The position numbers and the translations under genes were made by a program. This document shows positions 54,233 to 63,587 of a stretch of 64,000 nt of DNA, piece by piece (position 1 is the stretch's first letter; each line of letters opens with the position of its first letter). The notes beneath the pieces are model-generated. The model ran no database searches, was not told the origin of the DNA, and saw only the letters and a program-made list of their open reading frames with translations. Location of the stretch: NCBI GenBank assembly GCA_958450365.1, contig CAUEEP010000925.1, positions 310,001-374,000 of the forward strand. Direction: 5' to 3'. Origin of the DNA: Mesorhabditis belari (Eukaryota; Nematoda; Chromadorea; Rhabditida; Rhabditidae).

Positions 54233-54495
54233 CCTGTGTCATCATTAGTAAGGGCTTTGATTTACAAACCCAACTCAAGGACTTAAAAGTTTTCAATATA
54301 ATAATTTTTCACCTTATGACCAGCCAATATAATAATCTATCACCATATCTATTATCCATATCATTTCTTTTGCTGAGTCTTTAGTATTATTATGCCAAAG
54401 TTTTTTGCTCTTCATTTTAACTATAAACTTTAATTTATTCTGAAATTATTTTTATTGCCAGGGACATTTGCAGTTTTAGCGGCCCACGATAAACT

Positions 54496-55932
54496 ATGGC
54501 AACAAACCAGCGATTCAAAGAACGATTTATTGGTCGAGGAGCAATGGGGGATGTGTATGCATTGGAGGGACATAAACCGTTGGTTATTTGATTGAAAAAT
54601 ACAGTGTGTAAAAGAAAAGAGGTTGTAATGTACATAAACATGAAGTGATACCAAAAATGTGTTCTTTATTGTCGTTTAACACATTCACGACAAAGGGATC
54701 CACCTTTGAGGTCCTCAGGTACCCATCAAGTACTCCACAACTTTTGGTAGCTTTCATTTTTAAATTCTCTCAACTATGTAAACTCAAAGCTCGCATACAA
54801 ATACTTTTAGTCGTGAAGAACAATATGGTTATTGGTAAGACTCAAGCTTTACTTATACATATTAGAAGAAATACGATATGGAAATTAATGGAGCTTCCTT
54901 TATTTAGCCCAGCTGTGATCAAAAGAATTAAAAATGACAAAGATCATGAAATGTTCAAGAAGGAATGTGAAGCATTGAAGGCCGTTTATCATGCAAATGT
55001 AGTGAGAATGTTATATAAAGAAGAGAATGGAAGGGAGTTGGGAATTGTAATGGAATACTGCCAGAGGGGATCACTCAGAGATGGTTCGGATCAAAAATAT
55101 ATTGTTACAATCTACAGTTTAGTAATCTTCAACCCAACAATCAGCTATTCAATGAACACTGTTCTCACCTGGGGTATTCAATTATTTGATGCCATCGATC
55201 ACATGTATCAGAAACACAAATTGGTACACCGAGATATCAAACCAGACAAGTAATATTCGGTAATATAAATGTCAAATTCATTTATAGCATTTTTGTGACC
55301 AATGAATACCAGCTAAAGATTGGTGACTTCGGATTGGTAAAAGTAGTGGGTGATGGAACTGTTACGGGAACATTCGCTGGAACACAACGATATATGAGTC
55401 CACCCGAGTTGATTGAGAATCATATACGGGATGTTTATGACCAAATCAAGGATCCAGATATTCGAGTTTGATTATGTACCTTTATCATTTAAAATACATT
55501 TCAGGATTCTCATCGAAACGATGTTTACAGCCTTGGCTTGGTCGTGTGGGAGATCATTGAAAGGAGGTATTTATTTGAAAGATTTTATGAAACAAACCAC
55601 CAACATATGCATGAAGGTAACGCAAATTAAAGATTCAATATTGAAGGGTTGTATCCGACCCAAAAAACGAATCTCTTTAGAACAATCTTCTTGAATTATG
55701 GGCAAGAAGGGGCATTCAACAGAGATGCGCTTGTATTAGATATCGGCCTCGAACGTCTTACTGAAATCGAATCACCTGAATGTCAACCAGAAATTCAAGA
55801 AATCATCTCGAGGTTCGGATTCAAGATTTTCTTTTATATTTCAAGAATTCACCTATCAGATGTACTAACTTTCAACGTATTCATCGTCCAACAGCTTCCG
55901 AAGTCATGGATTTCCTTAAACAAACACTGAAA
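54496..55932 (+). CDS. Module E: protein kinase domain, all catalytic motifs present
   Basis: ATG at 54496 follows a TTGCCAG pyrimidine tract. Exon 1 ends near GHKPL|GTTATT, before an apparent TGA that would lie in the intron. Motifs in order: IGRGAMGDVYAL (glycine loop), AVIKRI (Lys), KECEAL (Glu), GIVMEYCQRGSL (hinge), a 39-base mini-intron, TVLTWGIQLFDAIDHMYQK, HRDIKPDN across AA|GTAATA, IGDFGLVKVV, GTQRYMSPPE, NDVYSLGLVVWE, TEIESPECQ and RPTASEVMDFL. No stop remains after splicing. It is a Ser/Thr-type kinase by its HRDIKPDN loop; the subgroup (NEK- or eIF2-alpha-kinase-like) is uncertain. The last exon ends CTG AAA|GTAAGC at 55932 in phase with the long exon at 56469. Best candidate for a functional copy; the exon between 1 and beta-3 is not firmly placed. 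Confidence 0.75.
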
Positions 55933-56468
55933 GTAAGCTTTTCTCAATGAAGTTGATTTTCTGGTTTACTATGATAGTGGGTTGGAAAGTATGAAACATC
56001 GCAAATTTCCCTTCTCTTATTTTACCATTATGATGAATAGAATTTTCATGTTTTATTTAGAATTCTTAGGACTACCAAGTATTAAAATTTCAGAATCTTT
56101 TGTGGTAAAATAGCTGGGAACGGCCGTATTAAAGTTGACTCATGTTTCCATGCAATGTAAATCCGTGCTTCATCACTAAAGTTCTTCTTTCTTTCAAAAG
56201 ATATAGGGGGAACTTTGAAACAGTTAACCATAAAATTCCAGCAAAATTATAGTCAAAACAATTAGAAAAGCACTTCTTGGTGATGATCTCCACGCCGACC
56301 TGCGGACAAAGATCTCCAAATTTTAGAGGTTATTTTAAAACATTTTAGAGGTTATTTTAAATGAGTAACTAGGAGTAAATGGGAATTTGCGAAGTTTCAT
56401 ACTTCCCAACAGATTCGTTGAGTAAGTTCCCTTTTTCTGAAATTTTATACTTCTCAAATATAACCTAG
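55933..56468 (+). repeat. Module E fusion intron with reduced IR1
   Basis: A 536-base intron, the shortest of the five. It keeps one IR1 arm (AAAATAGCTGGGAACGGCCG, CATCACTAAAGTTCTTCTTT) but has lost most of the centre, including the SL1-like site, so it can no longer form the long hairpin. Confidence 0.65.
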
Positions 56469-58166
56469 ACAAATGAATTCATCTCTTCACTCCCTTTTAT
56501 GTCCACGGAAGATAAAAACCACAAAGAACTGATGAAACCAATTGGATTTGATAATAGAACAGAAGGGGTTATGGTTGAATCTGAGGAGAGAAAATATGAA
56601 AAGAGATTCGAGGAGTATAGATCGGATATCTTCCCTAGAATAATGCGAGATAAACTCCAAAGCCTAAATTCTGCTGAAAGAGACAATTTCTACAAAGAAG
56701 CACCAAATATTGTTTCAAGATTAAAAGAAGAAACTCAGACATTCAAAGATGCTCGTTATTTGATTGACGAAATAATGGAGATAGAGGAAGAGAAGGAAAA
56801 TCTACATGAAAAGAATATTTATGAAATATTTGAATTGATTGTTTTGGGAGATTTTCGAGAACAGCTAGAGGATGAAGACCTTGCTTTTATTAGCCTTAAA
56901 AGTCACGAGGAGATTTGGATATCAAGTTTTGAAAATTGGGGGTGGTGTGAGTTTCAGATTAACGCTTCACAGAAAAAAAAAAGAGGGATATATACAACAA
57001 ATTTCTATTTTCGATGTTTTATTTCTCAATTGTCTGGTGAGGGATGGATTCATTTACATTCGGATGAAGAAGAAGAATTTGGTTTCAGGAATTGGTTTGT
57101 GAGTGAAGACTTAAGATTATGGAAACAAATACCAGGAAGATGGGCAGACAATTTAAAAACTGAAATCAGGAGCTATGAAATTGAAAATGAAGATCAAAAA
57201 CACGAATTGCTTCATTTCTCCCATTACAAACAAATCCCTCTTGAACGAATAATTGATGGATTGAAAAAACAACAAGAGAAAATGGAAAATATTATAAAAC
57301 TAAATTTGAAATATCTGATTCCAATAGAAGATTCGGAGAAGAATAATGTTCCATTTAATATTGAGTCACTTCTCGATGACTCTTCTGAGTTTAAAGGATT
57401 TTCGGACACTGAATCAACTTCCGAATTTGACGAAGAATCTGAATCAACTTCTGATGAGCCCTATTCCTTCCCGCACTACCTATTCCAATTAAGGAATCCT
57501 CCTCGTCCAATTTGTCAAAAGAATCATTCAGGGAAATGTCAAATGGATGGGCTTAGAAAAATTAAAGGATGGCGTTGGTTATCAGATTTACCTAAAGAAT
57601 TGTACATTCCGGTATGTGATAAAATCACGGAAAATAAGGTTTTGTTTTTCGAGAGTTACCTGGATTGCATAGCATCTCATAGAGAACTGACTTTTGGTTT
57701 CTTTAAACAACCATTTCTCTCTCTTTGCTTTCTTTGCTGTCAAAATCTCTTAGATATTTCATTTTTGATTCTCTTGGATCATCCAAATAATTATGGAAAT
57801 GGGGAAAGTATTCCTGGATTGGATTTGAAGATGAAACTTCATCATATTGATGTTGGAGTATTAAGAGAATACTTTCAAGAGTCAAAGCTCAATGAGTGCG
57901 TCTATGCTTTGATCAAGAGTGATGGATATACACCCTGCATCCGTTTGATTGATTATCAAGGGAATCCAAAAACAGAATGGCTTGAGTTTGAGAAAGTTCC
58001 GAATTCGGCCTCCTATAGCCAATTCATAACCAACAAGAGGCTAGAATCAGTAGTTGAAGATCAAGAAGTCACCAAAGAAGAAAGAAAAAGAAAAAAATGC
58101 TTGTTGCTCTGTATCCTAACCCTAGTCTTCCCGACTTCCCAATTTCCAGAGCTTTTATTTTATTAG
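56469..58166 (+). CDS. Module E: NPPRPIC domain, long exon, intact tail
   Basis: Open for 565 codons from the CCTAG acceptor, ATG at 56499, stop TAG at 58164-58166. Counting from that Met: KPIGFD at 13-18, a charged helical half to about 160, IPGRW at 211-215, an acidic Ser/Glu insert at about 300-320 not seen in the other copies, NPPRPIC at 333-339 with the cluster C339-H343-C347, LLDHP at 425-429, REYFQES at 456-462. The tail is basic (EERKRKK) then hydrophobic (CLLLCILTLVF, 534-544), a possible membrane anchor. It is the longest member and has no frameshift. An AATAAA is at 58227-58232. Domain function unknown. Confidence 0.8.
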   Translation, partial: TNEFISSLPFMSTEDKNHKELMKPIGFDNRTEGVMVESEERKYEKRFEEYRSDIFPRIMRDKLQSLNSAERDNFYKEAPNIVSRLKEETQTFKDARYLIDEIMEIEEEKENLHEKNIYEIFELIVLGDFREQLEDEDLAFISLKSHEEIWISSFENWGWCEFQINASQKKKRGIYTTNFYFRCFISQLSGEGWIHLHSDEEEEFGFRNWFVSEDLRLWKQIPGRWADNLKTEIRSYEIENEDQKHELLHFSHYKQIPLERIIDGLKKQQEKMENIIKLNLKYLIPIEDSEKNNVPFNIESLLDDSSEFKGFSDTESTSEFDEESESTSDEPYSFPHYLFQLRNPPRPICQKNHSGKCQMDGLRKIKGWRWLSDLPKELYIPVCDKITENKVLFFESYLDCIASHRELTFGFFKQPFLSLCFLCCQNLLDISFLILLDHPNNYGNGESIPGLDLKMKLHHIDVGVLREYFQESKLNECVYALIKSDGYTPCIRLIDYQGNPKTEWLEFEKVPNSASYSQFITNKRLESVVEDQEVTKEERKRKKCLLLCILTLVFPTSQFPELLFY

Positions 58167-58169
58167 TCC

Positions 58170-58860
58170 AATTTTTGAACTCTATTTGTCTTGAAGCTAT
58201 TCGATTTCTTTAATTTTTTCGCAAATCAATAAAATTTTGAGCCAAATAAAAGGTCCTTCATTCTTGAAATGTTCACAAAACCCACCATAAAAAGTTCTTT
58301 GTGCCCCCTCTCAGTAATAAATGCAATTTACCGATCAACACACACAAATAAGAGAAAGCTTTTAAACCAGATTTTCACCAAAAGGGGAATTGGAATGGAA
58401 CCCTTATGATCTTCATAAACATTCTCAAACTTACTCAAAAAGATTCAACATGGTCAATTTGCTCAAACCTAGTTATTAGTTAGTTTTAGTTTTTCCACTA
58501 TTTTCTCTGACTTTTAAACGGATTTCTGTTTCTTTTTCGTTCTGTAGATATTCATTTACATCCATAGTCCAATAAATTTATTATTCTCATTGATATGTTA
58601 TTACTAAACGCAGGAAGAGCTTGTGGGATTTACAAATGTACAAGCAACGATGAGAAAAGAAAGAATGAGTACCAATAAATGAAGAAAACCCGTTAATGGA
58701 AGGAAAAGATAACAGGAGAACCGGTGCATTCATAAAAATGGGGGAAATATGGAAAGAATTGAGTGCTGAGCTGTGTTTTGGGGAGTTGGATGTGAAAAAT
58801 GGGAAACTATGCTTCAAAATACTAATTTTCCTTTGCAGTTACGGTATCTTTGATCACGTT
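58170..58860 (+). repeat. Duplicated 3' flank of module E
   Basis: Matches the flanks after modules B, C and F (CAGTAATAAATGCAATTTAC, TCTGTAGATATTCATTTACA). Confidence 0.65.
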
Positions 58861-58989
58861 TTGGCTCCGTGATCTACTTTGTGATCGAAACTTGTAAACA
58901 TCACTTTTCTGGCTTTCTTCAGATTTCTTCGTTTTTGCTTAGTACAATGACTCGAGTACGCCAGAAATGATGTGTATAAAAGGTTTGAT

Positions 58990-59175
58990 CACCAGTGAAT
59001 AAGTGGCGTCGAGCTGCGCAGTTTTTGAAGATCAAAACGAATGTGTCCTAACAATTAGCGAATTGAAGATGGGAGGAGTTGAGGGATGAATGGAGGAGAC
59101 AGGGCGAATGATCAATGATGGAGATGGAGGGGGAGAAGCCCCTTGGAAATACAGGAATTGAGGACCTTGAAGAGG
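58990..59175 (+). repeat. 170-base direct repeat (partner 47355-47530)
   Basis: Shared words GAAGATCAAAACGAATGTGT, GATGAATGGAGGAGAC and GAATGATCAATGATGGAGAT. It may be an outer part of repeat R2, which follows at 59280. Confidence 0.55.
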
Positions 59176-59279
59176 GAGTTGACGGGACAAGACACTCACG
59201 ATCCTCGTCGCCTTGAGCGGAGAGGCCGGAGGAAAGCTTCGAGACGATTCCTTGAAAAGCCGCCACATGCTGTCCCAAA

Positions 59280-60090
59280 CCAAAGCCTGGGCTTCGTCAA
59301 CTTTATCAGTGAAACAAAGAAATGTGTGACTTTGTTTCTTGATTCGTTCTATTTCTCCGGTTTTTTTAGACGACAGTCTGCCTCCCCTCCTCGATTCGAT
59401 TGCCATCAATTCTCTACCATCGCCTCTCATTTCCCTTTCCCAATCGCTCCTCTCATCCCCTTTTTTCTTCCCGACTTCTTTTCCGAATCACAAACGATCC
59501 CCCACTCGTGTCGATTCGAATTCCCCAATCCTCTCAAAAAGATAAAATTAAGTAGATCTTAACTCTTTAAGAACTAAATCGGTACAACAATGTTAAGAAT
59601 TTGCAAGCTCAGCCCAATTAGTTGGATTTTCGAGGGAAATGGCACTCTGAAATTAAAGACGGAAAATTTTCAAAAAACCAGGTAAATCTACTGTTTGTGC
59701 TGAAGAAAAATAAAGCTTTGGATAAGGATTTGGCAAGTTTTTCTTAGAGGAGAAAGATTGACTCTTTGAGGCTCATTTTTAGCCCTTATTTTGTCAGTTT
59801 TCTCCAACCGTGCACCTTGGAGTGGTGTGTAAGCCTCTGGCGCACTTTCTCCTTCGGCAGTTGGTTCAATTGCCTAACCCCAAGCTTTTCTTGCCGCTGT
59901 TATTCTCTGGTTCAATAAAATGCCCCAAAGTCACTTCATAACTCAAAATTTTGTTTAGTTATTTATTTTATTCGCCAGTTTGATCCAATTGCCTGATTTA
60001 CCCAACGAATGCAATCAAAATCGGTTCTTTTAACGAACTAAACTTTGATTTAGTTACCGGATTGGTTTAGTTACCCAGAATTAAACTGTA
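59280..60090 (-). repeat. Interspersed repeat R2, copy 3
   Basis: Reverse complement of 36330-37130 over its full length. Ends at about 60085 inside the reading frame of the gene fragment at 60085-60568. Confidence 0.65.
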
Positions 60091-60568
60091 TTCTCCTCGT
60101 ATAGATTGAATCCTTAAACGGCCTCAATCTTTCGAGACATTCGGCTAAAAGACTGAATTCGAAATGGGTTCTCTTCACGCGTTCGATGGGGAGAAACGCG
60201 TCGAAAAATTCATCAAGCTGGGCTCGAAGATGCAAATTCTTCATATCATCAAAAATTTCTTCAACACTTTCCGGCTTTTCGTTTTCTTGCAAAGATTCGT
60301 AAAGACTATCGCTATAAACAGTTGGCTGTTTGATGTTTTTCAGATCTCGATCGCTCTTCTCTTTGAACTTTCGTTTTTGCTCAATCGATAGTTTAGTATA
60401 TTCGCGACTGAAAATTTCTTTTCTTTTACTAAATTGAGCCATCTCTATCAATGAGTTTCCAGTTTTGATAGCATTAACCATTTCAGGTTTCTCTTCTTTT
60501 GAGGAAGTAGAAGTTTCTGGTGATGGGTCAAGAGATGAGGATGAGTAGTCAATTGGAGCAGAAGGATT
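60071..60568 (-). pseudogene. N-terminal fragment of the divergent NPPRPIC type, cut by R2
   Basis: An exon opens after ATTCCAG at 60568 with a Ser/Pro/Glu-rich lead (DYSSSSLDPSPETSTSS). It continues into KLSIEQKRKFKEKSDRDLKN, then LRAQLDEFFDAFLPIERVK and LECLERLRPFKDSIYTRR-like words. These align with QFDEYMKAFLLIEKLK of the 5.1-8.3 kb gene. The frame runs into R2 sequence after RRIQFNS and stops at 60071. Confidence 0.6.
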
Positions 60569-61553
60569 CTGGAATTAGTCCTTTTGATAGATTAGATTTT
60601 TATGGCAATCACGTGTGAAAAGTAAATTAAAAGTCAAACAAACAGTTTGGACACCACCTTGAGCCACTTAAACTTTTGGAGGTAATTGAGAAAAAACGAA
60701 AACTATTCGTTCCTAGGTATAAACGGATATGGACTAGAATTTGGGTTTAGTTAAAGAGAGTGGATCCTTTTGACATCCCGCCATCTCTAACACCCCGACA
60801 ACCCAACTCAACTCCTCCAACGTATTGGAGGGGAGCCCCTGTGAAAGCATACCGACCTGAACTGCAGTTGTATGGACCCGGAAGATACGTATCTTTATTT
60901 ACAGTAGTACGATAAGACGAACAGATTACAAATGAGTGCAAGGGGAAGGGGGGACTCCAAATGAGAGTCTCAGTTGTCATTCAAATCATTCAATAATAAC
61001 AATAGTAACTAAAATATCAGTTTGGCTCGGAGCTGACAAAACAAACCCAGTTTCGCTCTTTTTTATCCATTTCATTTTAATTACCCAAATTTGCTTGGTT
61101 TATAAGTTCATAAGTGAGAGTTAACGGCGGATTTGGATTTCCCAACCACGAAAACCCCAAAGACAGATTTTCGTGTTGATCAAGCGCTAAAGCGTTCTAG
61201 TCTCTGAGACCAAAACACCAAAAGTGTCATTGTCGCGAGATCAGATCTTCTCCCTGACCCAGCCAAACCAGCCAGACACCCAAGTGCAATCGCTTTTCTC
61301 AAATGCACATCAGTATAATCTTTTATACAAAAATCTCTAGTCAAACCTTTCTCCCATTTTTCTTCCTCTCATATAAAATTGCGGGTGGTGGAGGCGGTGG
61401 AAGACATCCGAAATTTTTTGTACAGTGTTCCTCCAATTTTTTCCATTCATTTGATTTCCAATCTTTGACTTTCCAACCTTCCAATAGATTCTTCTTCTCA
61501 TCTCTGACTCGACCTTCAATCCCTTCTACAGCATCTTCACAGACTAAAAGCTA
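60569..61553. other. Spacer without a supported gene
   Basis: A GC-richer stretch (60770-60960) could be a retroelement scrap. Otherwise AT-rich. A C2H2-like or recombinase motif was looked for and not found. Confidence 0.3.
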
Positions 61554-62665
61554 TCAGCTGTATTTTGTGCTCTCAGAAACGCACAATTTCTGGGGGCACT
61601 CATTTTATAGTTTTTACATCAAGGTTTAAAGGAGTTACTAATCATTCTCAGCTATGAGATTTACCTGATAAGCGCACGTCGAACATGTGGCCGAAAAACG
61701 TTTGTGCTTGTGGAATGTGGTAACGATGAGATGGACCTAGTGCGCGGTTTTATTCAGACAACTTCATAGATAGGCCAGGATCAGGTCCTAGTATGGCCTG
61801 GGCCCTTAAGACCATGCTTGATTGTTTTCTAGGCTTGCTTTCCTGGACCATAAAAGCTTGAGGCCTCCAGAAGCCAGGTTTGGCCCTGTCTATGGTCTTG
61901 CCTTATCTGGCTGAGCTTTAAGAAAGATCACAATAAGTTGGTTTAGAAAGGAAAACTCAGTTATCCTTTCTAAAATCTCACCTGGTTGATCCGGATCCTG
62001 AAGGTCTTCTTGGCTTCCTCCCATTGGATACGGTTCAAAACCGACTGCAAAAAGGATTTCTTTTTATTTCTGGCACAACTCACATTGATCGGATCCTTGA
62101 AAATGTCCAGGGTACGCTGTATTGAAAGCCTCGGGTGGTCGTTGATCTGAAACTTGAAGTCAAATTTTGGCTTAGGCCTTTAACTGACCGAGATACGGAT
62201 CCACGGACTGATCCGTGGCAAACCAATCAACGTTCTCGGGCTCGGGCATCTCAAGAATCATATTCCATCTGTAAATGCTCAAGTCGAAGCCATCTGTAAA
62301 TATGCAAAATTTTATGAGCACAATGTAAAGTAGTCAGTTAGCTTATTATCGTTTTGTTTACCAGAAGGTGGTGGGAGTTGGTGCGGTTGATGTGGCTGTG
62401 GTTGGTTGAGGTCTTGATATTGTGCAACTGACGGGGTGAAAGGCATATCCTAGAAGGAGACATTTAGCCAAGTACGGAGCTGGGCCCAAGTGCCGACCTA
62501 GTTAGATCCAGCGCTAGATCTAGGCCAGAACCAGATACAAATCAAGTCTTGTCAGGGCGATATCAGAGCCTGATCTAGACTAGACCTAGTTCCGGCCAGT
62601 CAAGTCCAGAGCCAAGTTCAGTCCTTACCTGTTCATATTCGAAAGCTGTCCACGAGGGGAGATTG
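61554..62665 (-). CDS. Unrecognised multi-exon gene (3' part), Pro/Gln/Asp-rich protein
   Basis: Seven exons fit in phase on the minus strand: 62629-62665, 62362-62449, 62190-62294, 62084-62147, 61982-62044, 61665-61736 and 61554-61589, each with AG and GT borders. The peptide runs LPSWTAFEYEQ, PFTPSVAQYQDLNQ, a PQPHQPHQLPPP stretch, FDLSIYRWNMILEMPEPENV, DWFATDQSVDPYL, RPPEAFNTAYPGHFQGSD, FEPYPMGGSQEDLQDPD, then PSHRYHIPQAQTFFGHMFDV and a stop. Most introns are phase 1. Low complexity with scattered aromatic residues suggests a regulatory or structural protein, but I cannot assign a family. The 5' end is not found; 62751-62963 may hold an earlier exon (SHKDFSFCRLCKKDIQL). Confidence 0.5.
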
Positions 62666-63270
62666 CTAAATTTTGAATGTTACAAAAGGAATAAAATAAA
62701 ATGAATATCTCAAATCGATTTCCCAACCTCGGAAATCCCCCGGTACAAATCTACAGCTGAATATCTTTTTTACACAATCTACAGAAAGAAAAATCCTTGT
62801 GTGAATGACTAGGGAGATGTTCTTTGTGCGCGTAATCGCTCGTGATATGGCAGACCTGCCTGGTATTAGGTGCTAGAAACGAACTTTTCAGTCGAAAGCG
62901 TTTGTGGAATTGTTGAAAAAGCTGCCGTCGATGTGGTCGACGCCCCCTCCAATTCCTCCGCATAATGGCGTTTTCTTTTGTTTAGTGGCTGATCGTTTGG
63001 CATCGCTTTTACATTCTTTTGACTGAAATTGATAATATAAAGCAGTAAAGCAGTAAATCAGTAAAACTGAGAACAAATAGATAGGTGAAATGGATCGGCT
63101 TTACTTGAATAAAGCTTTTAATGGTGAAAATTGCTTGAAAAGGGATAAATCAAGACAAACGGAAAATAGATAACTATTTAAAATTTTAGTATCTATCTAA
63201 ATTTGCACAAAGATTCGTTTTAGTTTTGTGCCAGGTCACAAAATAGAAATAAATAGCCATAAACTCATTC
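62666..63270. other. Possible 5' exons of the preceding gene
   Basis: The minus strand has Cys/His-containing peptides (RQVCHITSDYAHKEHL, FSFCRLCKK) that do not fit a standard zinc finger. Splice borders could not be fixed. Confidence 0.25.
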
Positions 63271-63587
63271 GCAACATTTCCTGGCACAAGACAAGAGCGA
63301 GAATTTTTGTTGACCTGTTAAGAACTGTTAAGACAATCAATTTCTCATTGGAAATGATATTCTTTTCCAATTCAGCTATGGACTGGACTTTGGACTTAGA
63401 ATAACTGTATCTTAAACGGCTCATTTTGAAGGCTTTCTATCTTTCTATATATTAATTTTCACCTTAACTCTAAATCTAAATCCATAGCTGAGTTGGAGAA
63501 GAATATCACTTCAAATAAGGACTTTATTGTGCTCTTAACAGGTCAACAAAAATTCTATCATTGTCTTGTGCCTGGAAATGTTGTGCA
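63271..63587. repeat. Inverted repeat with coding-like arms
   Basis: Arms 63271-63400 and about 63463-63587 are reverse complements with about 80 percent agreement. Read outward, each encodes the same words: SIAELEKNI, a LTGQQKF or NRSTKIL variant and CLVPGNV-like ends. Confidence 0.5.

Noticed and set aside
18721..54420. Possible in-frame stop in module E exon 1 (GTTATTTGATTG) as a sign of a pseudogene
   Set aside because: The stop lies just after a GTTATT donor that is conserved in modules B and C, so it is probably intronic.
59032..59430. 132-codon minus-strand ORF opposite repeat R2
   Set aside because: Lies across R2 and the 170-base repeat, has a low-complexity Ser/Pro composition and no counterpart in the other copies.
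61303..61629. 108-codon plus-strand ORF with a glycine run
   Set aside because: Overlaps the last exon of the minus-strand gene; glycine run comes from a GGTGGAGG repeat; no motif.
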